Assembly: GCF_030929595.1 (NCBI RefSeq) | Contig: NZ_JAVFVR010000016.1 | Coordinates: 143,286 to 207,285 of the forward strand | Direction: 5' to 3' | DNA: 64,000 nucleotides | DNA from: Flavobacterium sp. LHD-85 | Lineage (GTDB): Bacteria; Bacteroidota; Bacteroidia; Flavobacteriales; Flavobacteriaceae | Shown: positions 35,002 to 44,003 of the stretch, in pieces | Position numbering within the stretch: the first letter of the stretch is position 1 | Layout: the number at the start of each line of letters is the position of its first letter | Notes under the pieces: model-generated | What the model was told of the DNA's origin: nothing | The model's database searches: none | What the model saw: the letters and a program-made list of their open reading frames with translations, nothing else | Made by a program: the position numbers and the translations under genes

Positions 35002-35769
35002 ATGATCACATTAATTATAGAAGACGAAAAACCAGCGGCGAGATTGCTGCAAAGAAAACTTGAAAAGTTAGACGTAACTGTAGAAACCATGCTTCACTCT
35101 GTTGAAGAATCGGTTCATTGGTTTGAAAATAATCCGCATCCAGATTTGATTTTTTTGGATATTCAGTTGTCAGATGGTTTATCTTTTGAGATTTTTGAAA
35201 AAATAGATATCAAAAGCGCTATTATTTTTACAACAGCTTACGATGAGTATGCTTTAAAAGCTTTCAAATTAAACAGCATTGACTATCTTCTAAAACCTAT
35301 TGATGAAGATGATTTGGAAACAGCTGTTTCAAAATTCAAATCACGTCTTCCAAAAGTTGCAGCAGAATCTTCAAATATGCAATTGGATTTTGAGCAAATT
35401 CGTCAAATGTTATCTAATCCATTTGAAAAAACATATAAAAAGAGATTTACAGTTAAAATTGGACAACATTTAAAAGTAATAACTACAGAAGAAATTGAAT
35501 GTTTTTTTAGTGAAAATAAGGGAACTTATATTCATACCTACGACAATCGTGATTATTTGATCGATTCAACTTTAGAAATCTTAGAGCAAGAACTAGATAA
35601 AAAGGATTTCTTTCGCGTAAGCAGAAAATTTATTGTTCCGCTAAAAGCAATCAAAGAAATTCAAGTTTATACCAATTCGAGATTAAAAGTTATTTTACCA
35701 AGCTACAAAGATGATGAGGTAATTGTAAGCCGAGAAAAAGTGCAGGATTTTAAAGCTTGGTTAGGATAA
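35002..35769 (+). CDS. LytTR family response regulator
   Basis: This 255-residue regulator has a receiver domain (residues 1-120) with acidic pocket IIEDEKPA, the likely phospho-acceptor Asp in LIFLDIQLSDG (about residue 52), the Thr in IIFTTAYDEYA and Lys in YLLKPIDEDD. A LytTR DNA-binding domain follows (about 150-255: FTVKIGQHLKVITTEEIECFFSENKGTYIH, DKKDFFRVSRKFIVPLKAI). It should be the partner of the LytS-type kinase at the head of the operon, binding direct repeats at target promoters. The terminator at 35837 ends the operon. Confidence 0.95.
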   Translation: MITLIIEDEKPAARLLQRKLEKLDVTVETMLHSVEESVHWFENNPHPDLIFLDIQLSDGLSFEIFEKIDIKSAIIFTTAYDEYALKAFKLNSIDYLLKPIDEDDLETAVSKFKSRLPKVAAESSNMQLDFEQIRQMLSNPFEKTYKKRFTVKIGQHLKVITTEEIECFFSENKGTYIHTYDNRDYLIDSTLEILEQELDKKDFFRVSRKFIVPLKAIKEIQVYTNSRLKVILPSYKDDEVIVSREKVQDFKAWLG

Positions 35770-35836
35770 AATTCAAATAAAATATAGAAATTCATTAGAT
35801 TTTAATTCATTTGATTAAAATTGAAACGATAAAATG

Positions 35837-35863
35837 GGCTGTCTCAAAAGACAGCCTTTTTTT
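35837..35863 (+). terminator. Intrinsic terminator of the 2TM/LytTR operon
   Basis: GGCTGTCT (35838-35845) pairs with AGACAGCC, with a four-base loop, followed by seven T. Its stem sequence is almost the same as the one at 36058-36086, which faces the other way. Confidence 0.9.
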
Positions 35864-36053
35864 GTAAGCTTCAGAGAAGCGAAATATTTATAGCGAAAGA
35901 TAAATGTTAACACCATAAGCTCCAGGGGAACGGCATATTTTTGTAAAGTTTATTTATATGTCTCTCCTCCGGAGCTCTTTTTAATTTGTCTTAATGTAAT
36001 TCTATAAATATTTCACCCCGCTGGGGTTTTGCATATAAGATAATATTCCTTCT
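35864..36053. repeat. Intergenic element between two matching terminators
   Basis: No gene is present in this 190-base stretch. It shows small inverted pairs: GAAATATTTATAG (near 35881) against CTATAAATATTTC (near 36002), and the palindromes CTCCGGAG and CCCCGCTGGGG. Together with the two near-identical flanking hairpins it forms a larger symmetrical structure. Confidence 0.6.
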
Positions 36054-36086
36054 AAAAAAGAAGCTGTCCTTTTGAGACAGCTTCTT
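36054..36086 (-). terminator. Intrinsic terminator of the heme A synthase gene
   Basis: On the minus strand AAGAAGCTGTC pairs with GACAGCTTCTT (36086-36058) around a seven-base loop, followed by T. It lies 24 bases after the ctaA stop codon. Confidence 0.88.
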
Positions 36087-36109
36087 TTATGTTTTAATAA
36101 ATTTCGATT

Positions 36110-37135
36110 TTATTTACTTAATCGGTGTAAAGTATACGTCATCGCGCTCAAAAGGAAAAACGCCATAATTTGGTGAATTAATCCTAAAGCCAATGGCACG
36201 CTATACAATAAAGTGAAAACGCCCAATAAAAACTGAATGAAAACAAAAACAACTAAAGTTTTGATTCCGTTTGCTTGAGTATGTGTAAGTGTATATTTTT
36301 TGCTTTTGAAGAAAAGGAAAAGAATAATCGCAACTACAACATAGGCAAAAGTTCTGTGTACAAACTGAACACCGCTTTTTCCTTCAATTAAATTCTTTAT
36401 TAAAGTAGACTGTTCAATAAAAACCGATTCGTGAACAAATTCTCCGTCGCTCATTAAAGGCCAGTGATTGTGAATCAATCCAGCGTTTAATCCTGCTACA
36501 AATCCGCCGTAAATAATTTGGATTAATAATGCAACTAAAGCATAACGCGCAATATTTCTTAAAGGTAAAATCTTGTTGATGTTTCTTTCTGGATAGATCA
36601 AATCTAGTGCAACCCAAAGTGTATATGCAAATGTGATAAAAGCAAAAGTTAAGTGTAATGAAAGTCTAAAATGGCTTACATCTGGATTGTCAATTAATCC
36701 GCTTCTTACCATGAACCATCCTAAAAATCCTTGGAAAGCTCCCATTGCCAGAAGAACGATACATTTTTTAATGGTTGGAGTGTCTAATTTCTTTTTGGCT
36801 AAAAAGTAAACAAATGGCACAAAGAAAACCAAACCAATAATACGGCCAATAAAACGGTGAAACCATTCCCAGAAATAAATGAATTTATAATCGGCTAACT
36901 GAAAATCGTTGTGAATATTGATTTTCTGATATTCAGGAAATTTTTTGTATTCGTCAAAAGCGGCTTGCCATTTTGCTTCTGTTAAAGGTGGGAAGGTATC
37001 AGTTACCAAGTGCCAGTCGGTCATAGATAAACCTGAATTGGTCAAACGCGTGATACCGCCAACAACGACCATTAAAAACAATAAAACACAGCCCGATAGT
37101 AACCAAATGATTACTGATTTATTCTCTTTTTTCAT
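36110..37135 (-). CDS. ctaA: Heme A synthase (COX15/CtaA)
   Basis: The 341-residue protein has eight hydrophobic helices and the COX15 features: an N-terminal VVVGGITRLTNSGLSMTDW, the first heme-ligand region IYFWEWFHRFIGRIIG, the second His region FRLSLHLTFAF, the IHNHWPLMSDG loop, and C-terminal FVHRTFAYVV and LIHQIMAFFLL with the expected histidines. It oxidises heme O to heme A for cytochrome oxidase. The heme O synthase and oxidase genes are not nearby. It shares the strand with the tRNA nucleotidyltransferase gene 15 bases upstream but has its own terminator. Confidence 0.95.
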   Translation of the reverse strand: MKKENKSVIIWLLSGCVLLFLMVVVGGITRLTNSGLSMTDWHLVTDTFPPLTEAKWQAAFDEYKKFPEYQKINIHNDFQLADYKFIYFWEWFHRFIGRIIGLVFFVPFVYFLAKKKLDTPTIKKCIVLLAMGAFQGFLGWFMVRSGLIDNPDVSHFRLSLHLTFAFITFAYTLWVALDLIYPERNINKILPLRNIARYALVALLIQIIYGGFVAGLNAGLIHNHWPLMSDGEFVHESVFIEQSTLIKNLIEGKSGVQFVHRTFAYVVVAIILFLFFKSKKYTLTHTQANGIKTLVVFVFIQFLLGVFTLLYSVPLALGLIHQIMAFFLLSAMTYTLHRLSK

Positions 37136-37150
37136 TTTATTAAATAATAC

Positions 37151-38584
37151 TTATTTCTCAACTTTTTTTAAGCCTAATTTCTCAGCTCTTTTAATCACAA
37201 AATCATAAGCCGCCTGATATTCATTTGGAATATCACCTTCCAGAATGGCTTCCTTAACAGCTTCTTTCAAAATTCCGATTTCTCGTGAAGGTTTCAAATC
37301 GAAGATTTCCATAATTTCTTCGCCTGTAATTGGTGGCTGAAAATTACGTACGTGATCGCGTTCTTCAACCTCTACAATCTTCTTACGTACGAGCTCGAAA
37401 TTTTTATGATATTTCTTGAATTTTGACGGGTTTTTGGTTGTGATATCCGCTTCGCACAACGTCATTAGGTTTTCTACATCTTCGCCAGCATCAAAAACCA
37501 AACGACGAACCGCGCTGTCAGTGACAATATCTTGCGCCAAAACAATTGGACGCGAACTCATAATAACCATTTTTTGAACAAATTTCATTTTATGGTTCAA
37601 TGGCATGTGCAAACGTTCGAAGATTTTTTTTGCCATTTTTCCCCCTAGAAATTCATGTCCGTGAAAAGTCCAACCTTGTTTTTTCGTGAAACGTTTCGTT
37701 GGTGCTTTTCCAATATCATGTAGTAATGCCGACCAGCGAAGCCAAACATCGTCTGTGTTTGGACAAATATTATCGACAACTTCCAGTGTATGATAAAAAT
37801 TGTTTTTATGCGTATGACCTTCAATTTCTTCTACCTGATTTAAAGCTGTTAATTCAGGTAAGATTAAATCTAAAAGTCCGGTTTTGTATAAAAGTAAAAA
37901 TCCTGTAGAAGGTTTATCGGTCATGAGAATTTTGTTTAACTCATCAACGATTCTTTCGCCAGAAATAATTTTAATGCGATCTGCATTTTTTGTGATCGCA
38001 TTCAAAGAATTTTCTTCAATCTCGAAATTCAATTGATTTGCAAAACGAATCGCACGAAGCATTCGCAAAGGATCATCAGAATAGGTGATGTCTGGATCCA
38101 AAGGCGTTTTGATTGTTTTGTTTTCTAAATCGGTTAATCCGTCAAAAGGATCTAAAAGATCTCCGAAATTAGTTGAATTTAATGATAAAGCCAATGCGTT
38201 GATTGTAAAATCACGACGATTTTGATCATCTTGTAAAGTTCCGTTTTCTACAATCGGATTTCGGCTGTCACGAGTATAAGATTCTTTTCGGGCGCCAACA
38301 AATTCAATATCCGTATCTTCAAAACGAAGCATTGCGGTTCCGTACGTTTTAAAAACTTGAACTTTTGGTTTGTTCGGAAGTAAATCTGAAACTTTAAGAG
38401 CCAACTCGATGCCGCTTCCAACCGCAACAACATCAATGTCTTTTTTAGAACCTCGGTTTAAAAGCAAATCACGAACAAATCCTCCTATCACATAAGAGTC
38501 AACTTTTAGTTCCTGAGAAGCTTTCGAAATGATATCGAAGATTTTGTTTTGTAAAGCAGTTTTATAGTTTGTTTGTATCGCCAC
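37151..38584 (-). CDS. cca: tRNA nucleotidyltransferase with HD domain (CCA-adding type)
   Basis: The protein has 477 residues from the GTG at 38584. It has the class II nucleotidyltransferase head (YVIGGFVRDLLLNRGSKKDIDVVAVG, with the DxD pair), the RRDFTIN motif, DDPLRMLRAIRFANQL and the flexible neck. An HD domain follows (WLRWSALLHDIGKAPTKRF, HGHEFLGGKMA). It repairs or adds the 3' CCA of tRNA. An upstream ATG at 38641 would add 19 residues, but a -7 box (TAAATTTG) ends two bases before it, so transcripts would probably start at or after that ATG. Family similarity also begins at the GTG, which I therefore prefer. The start remains uncertain. Confidence 0.92.
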   Translation of the reverse strand: MAIQTNYKTALQNKIFDIISKASQELKVDSYVIGGFVRDLLLNRGSKKDIDVVAVGSGIELALKVSDLLPNKPKVQVFKTYGTAMLRFEDTDIEFVGARKESYTRDSRNPIVENGTLQDDQNRRDFTINALALSLNSTNFGDLLDPFDGLTDLENKTIKTPLDPDITYSDDPLRMLRAIRFANQLNFEIEENSLNAITKNADRIKIISGERIVDELNKILMTDKPSTGFLLLYKTGLLDLILPELTALNQVEEIEGHTHKNNFYHTLEVVDNICPNTDDVWLRWSALLHDIGKAPTKRFTKKQGWTFHGHEFLGGKMAKKIFERLHMPLNHKMKFVQKMVIMSSRPIVLAQDIVTDSAVRRLVFDAGEDVENLMTLCEADITTKNPSKFKKYHKNFELVRKKIVEVEERDHVRNFQPPITGEEIMEIFDLKPSREIGILKEAVKEAILEGDIPNEYQAAYDFVIKRAEKLGLKKVEK

Positions 38585-38642
38585 GAATTCACTAATTTTT
38601 GAATAAAAGCATTTTTTAATTTTAGTAGAAATAAAATGCATG

Positions 38643-38650
38643 CAAATTTA
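38643..38650 (-). promoter_or_regulatory. Probable -7 box of the cca gene
   Basis: TAAATTTG on the minus strand matches TAnnTTTG. Transcription would start about 5-7 bases further on, inside or after the upstream ATG, which argues for the GTG start at 38584. Confidence 0.4.
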
Positions 38651-38737
38651 CAACATAGAAAATGCCTATTATAATCTAGAGCTCACTTTTTTGAAGAAAT
38701 TAATAGTTTTTGATGTTGATTTTTATGAATTGAGAAA

Positions 38738-38995
38738 GGGATGTCACGAATTACACAAATTTTCACGAATTTATTTTTTTTGCCACAGATTACAGGATTA
38801 AAAGGATTAAAAAATCTGTGTAAATTTTACTCTATTGTAGATAAAAATGATTTACCACAAATTACACAAATTTTCACAAATTGATTTTCAATTCTGCTGT
38901 AGATTACAGAATAAAAATAGGTGAAAAATGTATGTAAATCTTTTAATCTATGGGAAAGAACCTAAAAGAATAATTTGTGTAATTTGTGGTTGAAA
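38738..38995. repeat. Nested intergenic repeats of the CACGAATTACAC family
   Basis: This part of the long gap before yaaA holds no gene. TCACGAATTACACAAATTTTCACGAATT (from 38738) is followed by GCCACAGATTACAGGATTAAAAGG. Then ACCACAAATTACACAAATT (from 38852) is answered by AATTTGTGTAATTTGTGGT (ending near 38991). Inside lies TGTAGATTACAGAATAAAAATAGG against ATCTTTTAATCTA. Confidence 0.7.
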
Positions 38996-39084
38996 AACAT
39001 TTATGTAACAATAAAACAAATCAATTAAGATAATCAATTTTTAAAATTTCAATTTGTATTTTTGAAACATAGAAAAAAGCACAC

Positions 39085-39843
39085 ATGAAAATTGTTATAT
39101 CTCCAGCGAAATCACTGAATTTCGAAAAAGAATTACCAACATCTCAATATACTGAACCTTCATTCTTAAAAGAAGCAAGAGTGGTTCATAAAGTAGTAAA
39201 AACAAAAAAGCCAGCTGAATTATCAGAATTAATGTCTATCTCAGACAAACTAGCCGATTTAAACTGGAAACGTAATCAGGATTGGAAAACTCCTTTCACT
39301 CCAGAAAATGCCCGTCCGGCAGTTTATACTTTCGATGGTGATGTTTATACAGGTTTAGACGCTTATACCATTCCATTGGAAAAATTGGATGTTTTGCAAG
39401 ATAAACTTAGAATTTTATCTGGCCTTTATGGACTTTTGAAACCATTAGATTTAATGCAGGCGTATCGTTTGGAAATGGGAACTAAAATGCCAGTTGGTGA
39501 ATCTAAAAACCTTCACGAATTCTGGAAACCTACAGTGACTAAAGCTTTAAACAAAGAATTGAAAAAAGATGAATTATTCGTGAATCTTGCGAGTAACGAA
39601 TACTTTTCGGCAGTTGATGTAAAAGCTTTAAAAGTTCCTGTTATTACTCCAGACTTTAAAGATTATAAAGACGGAAAATTAAAAATGATCAGTTTCTTTG
39701 CCAAAAAGGCGAGAGGTATGATGGTGCGTTATATTATTGATACTAATGCAGAAACTATTGATGACTTAAAAGGTTTTAATTATGAAGGATATCAGTTTGA
39801 TGCCAATCTTTCTAAAGGAAATCATTTGGTTTTTACAAGGTAA
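39085..39843 (+). CDS. yaaA: Peroxide stress protein YaaA
   Basis: This 252-residue protein matches the YaaA/DUF328 family over its whole length. It has the start MKIVISPAKSLNFE, the central FTPENARPAVYTFDGDVYTGLDA, LRILSGLYGLLKPLDLMQAYRLEMGT, NLASNEYFSAV, and the end FDANLSKGNHLVFTR. In E. coli YaaA lowers free iron under hydrogen peroxide stress; the fold binds DNA in vitro. The gene stands alone. TATTTTTG at 39058-39065 fits a -7 box 19 bases before the ATG. Confidence 0.96.
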   Translation: MKIVISPAKSLNFEKELPTSQYTEPSFLKEARVVHKVVKTKKPAELSELMSISDKLADLNWKRNQDWKTPFTPENARPAVYTFDGDVYTGLDAYTIPLEKLDVLQDKLRILSGLYGLLKPLDLMQAYRLEMGTKMPVGESKNLHEFWKPTVTKALNKELKKDELFVNLASNEYFSAVDVKALKVPVITPDFKDYKDGKLKMISFFAKKARGMMVRYIIDTNAETIDDLKGFNYEGYQFDANLSKGNHLVFTR

Positions 39844-39941
39844 CTTTTAAGGTGCTGAGGTTCTAAGATTCTAAGGGACTAAGTTTTTTAGCATAAAGCT
39901 TATAAACTGAAAACTGTTACTGAAAACTGTGACTAAAAAAT

Positions 39942-39975
39942 AAACGCCGAATTCTAAATGATGAATTCGGCGTTT
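39942..39975. terminator. Bidirectional terminator between yaaA and the efflux operon
   Basis: AAACGCCGAATTC (39942-39954) pairs perfectly with GAATTCGGCGTTT (39963-39975) around eight bases. A run of A stands on the left. T follows only briefly on the right, so it should work best for the minus-strand operon. Confidence 0.85.
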
Positions 39976-39999
39976 CTGCGTATTATAAATCTATTATTA

Positions 40000-41586
40000 T
40001 TAATGCATTGCGTCGGCTGCACTAATTTTGTTCTTCCCTTTTTTGATAAAGAGAATAATCGGTATGCAACATAAAAACATAATTCCTAGATAAAGGAAAA
40101 TATCCATATAAGCCATTACAGTGCTTTGCTTCATGACTGACATTTCGATAGCTTGATACGCTTTTTTCAAAGCAACATCTGCGCTATATCCTTTTGCCAT
40201 GAAGGCGTGCTGCATTCCTGCAATACGCTGCTGAACATCAAATTTGGCAGGATCTAGGTTATTAATTAAATCTACTCTATGAGATTGACTAAAACGCGTG
40301 ATGAAAGTGGTAATAATCGCGATACCAAAAGATCCGCCTAATTGGCGCATCATTCCGGTAAAAGCTGCTCCCTCACCAATTTGTTTTCCTTTTAATGTTG
40401 AAAGAGAAAGTGTTGTAATAGGAACGAAAAGTAATCCTAAACCAATTCCTCTCAAAATTAAAGGCCAATACATGTGCTCAACTCCAGTGTCTGGTGTCAT
40501 TCGGCTATACATCATGAAGGTAAAGAAGAAGAAAATTAAAAAACCTACTCCAACCATATACCCTTGAGGAACACCTTTCTGAATCATATTACCCACAAAT
40601 GGCATCATAATCGCCGTTGTAATAGATCCCGGAATCAATAATAATCCTGCATCTGTCGCTGTCCATCCTAAAATTGACTGCGTATAAATTGGGATAATTA
40701 AAGTTGAACCATATAAACCGAAACCAAGAATAAAACACATTATAGTTCCAATTCTTAAGTTTCCGTCTTTTAGAACGCTTAGGTTTACAATTGGATATTC
40801 ATAGGTAAGCTCTCTCCAAATAAAAAGAACCAATCCTAGAACAGTAACAACACTCAAGGTTATAATTGTAGAATCATTAAACCAGTCATCTTGCTGTCCG
40901 TGTTCTAATACGAACTGTAAAGAACCGATAAAGGCAGTCAGCAATATAATTCCCCACCAGTCAACCTGATTGGCTTTTAATTTTTCTCCATATTTCGGAC
41001 TTCTAACAAAAGTTAAAGCCAAAATAGTAGCGATAATTCCTAACGGAATATTGATATAGAAAATATATGGCCAAGAATAATTATCTACTAAATATCCTCC
41101 CAAAGGCGGACCAAGAGTTGGACCAACAATTACACCCATTCCGTAAATAGCCTGAGCCATTCCACGTTTTGCTACGGGATAACTTTCTGTAATAATCGTT
41201 TGGGCTGTTACCAGTAATGCTCCTCCACCCATACCTTGTACGAAACGGAAAGCTACTAGTTCCCAAATATTGGTGGCATTACCACACAAAAAAGAACAGA
41301 CCGTAAATATTATAATGGAAGCCACAAAATAATTACGTCTTCCAAATTGCTGCGATAGCCAGCTCGTCATCGGAATTACAATAACATTCGCAATTGCATA
41401 TGCTGTAATTACCCATGCCACATCGGTCAAGGTTGCACCAAGACTTCCGCGCATGTCTGTAAGCGCTACGTTTACAATCGTCGTATCAACAATTTCCAGC
41501 AGTGCACAAAGTACTGCTGTAATCGTAATGATAACGCGTCTGAAACCGTATTCTACTAAATCGTCGTCTTGTACTGCTGTTGCCAT
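40000..41586 (-). CDS. DHA2-family MFS multidrug efflux transporter (EmrB type)
   Basis: A 528-residue transporter with about 14 membrane helices, the number of the DHA2 family. Motif A appears as WLSQQFGRRNYF and motif C as GPTLGPPLGG in helix 5; the first helix carries the LEIVDTTIVNVAL segment with its conserved Asp. It uses the proton gradient to export toxic compounds and, with the HlyD and TolC proteins encoded upstream in the same operon, would reach across both membranes. The substrates are not predictable. The start lies 5 bases after the HlyD stop. Confidence 0.94.
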   Translation of the reverse strand: MATAVQDDDLVEYGFRRVIITITAVLCALLEIVDTTIVNVALTDMRGSLGATLTDVAWVITAYAIANVIVIPMTSWLSQQFGRRNYFVASIIIFTVCSFLCGNATNIWELVAFRFVQGMGGGALLVTAQTIITESYPVAKRGMAQAIYGMGVIVGPTLGPPLGGYLVDNYSWPYIFYINIPLGIIATILALTFVRSPKYGEKLKANQVDWWGIILLTAFIGSLQFVLEHGQQDDWFNDSTIITLSVVTVLGLVLFIWRELTYEYPIVNLSVLKDGNLRIGTIMCFILGFGLYGSTLIIPIYTQSILGWTATDAGLLLIPGSITTAIMMPFVGNMIQKGVPQGYMVGVGFLIFFFFTFMMYSRMTPDTGVEHMYWPLILRGIGLGLLFVPITTLSLSTLKGKQIGEGAAFTGMMRQLGGSFGIAIITTFITRFSQSHRVDLINNLDPAKFDVQQRIAGMQHAFMAKGYSADVALKKAYQAIEMSVMKQSTVMAYMDIFLYLGIMFLCCIPIILFIKKGKNKISAADAMH

Positions 41587-41591
41587 TTATT

Positions 41592-42671
41592 TTATTTCAA
41601 ATGTACATCTACGTCAACGTTCATACCTGGTCTCAAAAGTTTTACTTTTTCAGGATCGTTAGATTCGTCTATGGTAATTTTTACTGGTAATCTCTGAATT
41701 GTTTTTACGAAGTTTCCTGTTGCGTTATCAGGAGGCAATAATGAAAAGCGAGATCCAGTTGCAGGAGAGAAAGAAGACACAGTCCCTTTAAACTCATAGT
41801 TTGGATATGCATCTACTTTTAAGCTTACTTTTTGTCCCACAACCATTTTGTTCAATTGTGTTTCTTTAAAGTTAGCTACAACCCAAGCTTCATTATTGTT
41901 GATGATGTAGAATAAAGATTGTCCTGGCTGAACCAATTGTCCTGGCTGAATATCAACTTTAGATACCTGACCGTCAATTGCAGCTGTAACTACAGTATAA
42001 GAAAGGTTTAAGTGTGCAACATCCAACATTGTTTTTGCTTTTTTGATGTTTGCGGCAGCAACTTCTGTCTGTTTATCAGAAACTTTAGATTTTGATTGAA
42101 TAACCGATTTTTGGTAAGAAGTAGCTTTTTGCTGTTGTTCTAAAACACGCACTTGGTTTTCAGCTTCTTCTTTTGCAGTTAAAGCCTGCTCGTATTGCTG
42201 TTTTGTAATCGTATGTGTTTTGTACAAGTTGTTGTAGCGGTTATAATCATTTGTAAGCTGTCTCAATCTAATTTTTGCACTTTCGATAGAGCCAGTTGCA
42301 GATCTCATTTGAGCATCAGAAACAGAGATGCTTGCGTAAGCACTTCCAATATCTGCTTTAGCTGCTTCAAATTGCCCTTCAGCTCCCAATAATGCTGCAT
42401 TAGCTTCATCAATTTTTAATTGATAATCTCTCTTATCGATAGTAAATAAAGTATCTCCTTTTTTTACATAATCATTATCTTTCACATAAACTTTGCTGAT
42501 ATATCCTGAAACTCTTGGGATAATCGGATTCATTTTTTTCTCAATCTGAGCATCATCTGTTTCTTCGTGAGCTTGGCCGTGTAAGTATTTAGATATTCCG
42601 TAAGTTCCGCCTCCTAAAATCAGAACTGCAAGTATGATGATGAATTTTTTATTTGTTTTTTTCTTTTCCAT
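41592..42671 (-). CDS. HlyD/EmrA-type membrane fusion protein
   Basis: The 359-residue adaptor has one N-terminal membrane helix (residues about 10-26, KFIIILAVLILGGGTYGI). The first half-lipoyl segment is PRVSGYISKVYVKDNDYVKKGDTLF, followed by a long coiled-coil hairpin (about 85-205) and the second lipoyl half DGQVSKVDIQPGQLVQPGQSL. The beta-barrel domain has EAWVVANFKETQLNKM, as in EmrA. It should bridge the inner-membrane MFS pump and the TolC channel. It lies between their genes with gaps of 5 and 12 bases. Confidence 0.95.
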   Translation of the reverse strand: MEKKKTNKKFIIILAVLILGGGTYGISKYLHGQAHEETDDAQIEKKMNPIIPRVSGYISKVYVKDNDYVKKGDTLFTIDKRDYQLKIDEANAALLGAEGQFEAAKADIGSAYASISVSDAQMRSATGSIESAKIRLRQLTNDYNRYNNLYKTHTITKQQYEQALTAKEEAENQVRVLEQQQKATSYQKSVIQSKSKVSDKQTEVAAANIKKAKTMLDVAHLNLSYTVVTAAIDGQVSKVDIQPGQLVQPGQSLFYIINNNEAWVVANFKETQLNKMVVGQKVSLKVDAYPNYEFKGTVSSFSPATGSRFSLLPPDNATGNFVKTIQRLPVKITIDESNDPEKVKLLRPGMNVDVDVHLK

Positions 42672-42683
42672 GAGAGCTATCGA

Positions 42684-44003
42684 TTATATTTTAGAAAGAT
42701 TGAATGATTGTGATAATTGTCCTGATACTGAAAGTAATTCGTAATATTTTTGAATAATGGTTGCTTTAGATAAAGCAGTTTGAATTTTGGCATTTAAATG
42801 CTCTACATCTGCTTCTACTAAATCATTAGTGTCAGATAAACCATTGTCAAATTTATCTTTTACTAATCTGTAGTTTTCTGCGGCTTGCTGTAATGCTTCT
42901 TCATAAACCACACTTTGATTGATTGCTAGGTCGTAATCTTCAATAGATTTTTGAACCTCTACTTTAATGCGGTCTGTCATAATTGCTTCGGTATTTTTTA
43001 CTTCCAAAGCTCTGCTTTCTGCTTCTTTTACGTGAACATTATTTTTTAGAATTCCAGATAAATCATAAGATAATCCGATTCCAAAGTTCATCGCATATTT
43101 TACAGTTACAATGTCTTTAAGATCAAAAGCAGTATAACCGCCTAAAAGTGAAATTGAAGGATAGTATCCAGCTTTTGCAATTTTTACATTAGCTTCAGAA
43201 GCTTTGCTTTGCAATCTTATTGCTTCTAAATCTTTTCTGCTTTCAAGTGCAACAGCATCAGATGTTATAGAATTGCTTGTTTTAAGATTAAAGAAATCTT
43301 CTTCATTTACCTGAATTTTTACATTAGGATCTAATTTCAGCAAAGTAGTAAGATAGAAGTTGATATTATTGATGTTATTGTTAGCTTCATCAATAGATAA
43401 TTGAGTTTTTGAAACTAATAATTGCGCTTTCAATAAATCATTTCTCGGAATAATTCCGTTTTTCTCCAACTCTGTAAAATCAGTAACACGCTGTTTTGCG
43501 CTTTTTTGATTTTCGTTTAAAACATCTAAAGTCTTTTGAGCCTTGTATAAGGCTGTGTAATAAGTGATTGCTTTTAATGCAACATCTTCTTTTGTTTTTT
43601 CAGCATTAGCAGTTTCTGCTTCGTACATTCCTTCATATGCATCAATGCTGTTTTGAATTTTAAATCCAGCAAAAATAGGAAGACTTAAATTTGCCATACC
43701 AAGCATTGCTCTGTCTGGAGAAGCTAATGAAGCACTTTCACCTTGATTAGGCATATCAATCGATGCTTTTGTAAGACGCTGATATTGACCAGAAACTTTA
43801 AGATCAGGGTATTGATTATTTTTTACGGTTTTTAACTCGTATTTTTTTGTGTTTACCTTAGTATTGGCAAGTGTAACTTCGTTACTCTTTTCCCAAGCCA
43901 TTTGCACGGCCTCGCCCAAGGTTAAACTTGTTTTTTCTTGTGCTTCTACTGAAGATATTCCGATAAAGAAAACTCCAAAGAGCATTAATTGACTAATTTT
44001 CAT
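42684..44003 (-). CDS. TolC family outer-membrane efflux protein
   Basis: Starting at the ATG at 44003 (MKISQLMLFGVFF), the protein has 439 residues and a signal peptide ending SVEAQ. An ATG two codons earlier is also possible. It has the two repeated OEP halves with long amphipathic helices (EAVQMAWEKSNEVTLANTKV near the start, NYRLVKDKFDNGLSDTNDLVEADVEHLNA in the second half). It forms the trimeric exit duct for the DHA2 pump. The gene overlaps the end of the tetR gene by 11 bases, so regulator and pump share one transcript. Confidence 0.94.
   Translation of the reverse strand: MKISQLMLFGVFFIGISSVEAQEKTSLTLGEAVQMAWEKSNEVTLANTKVNTKKYELKTVKNNQYPDLKVSGQYQRLTKASIDMPNQGESASLASPDRAMLGMANLSLPIFAGFKIQNSIDAYEGMYEAETANAEKTKEDVALKAITYYTALYKAQKTLDVLNENQKSAKQRVTDFTELEKNGIIPRNDLLKAQLLVSKTQLSIDEANNNINNINFYLTTLLKLDPNVKIQVNEEDFFNLKTSNSITSDAVALESRKDLEAIRLQSKASEANVKIAKAGYYPSISLLGGYTAFDLKDIVTVKYAMNFGIGLSYDLSGILKNNVHVKEAESRALEVKNTEAIMTDRIKVEVQKSIEDYDLAINQSVVYEEALQQAAENYRLVKDKFDNGLSDTNDLVEADVEHLNAKIQTALSKATIIQKYYELLSVSGQLSQSFNLSKI

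Noticed and set aside
39844..39941. A small gene after yaaA
   Set aside because: The stretch consists of degenerate GGTTCTAAG and CTGAAAACTG repeat words; no convincing start and codon pattern was seen.
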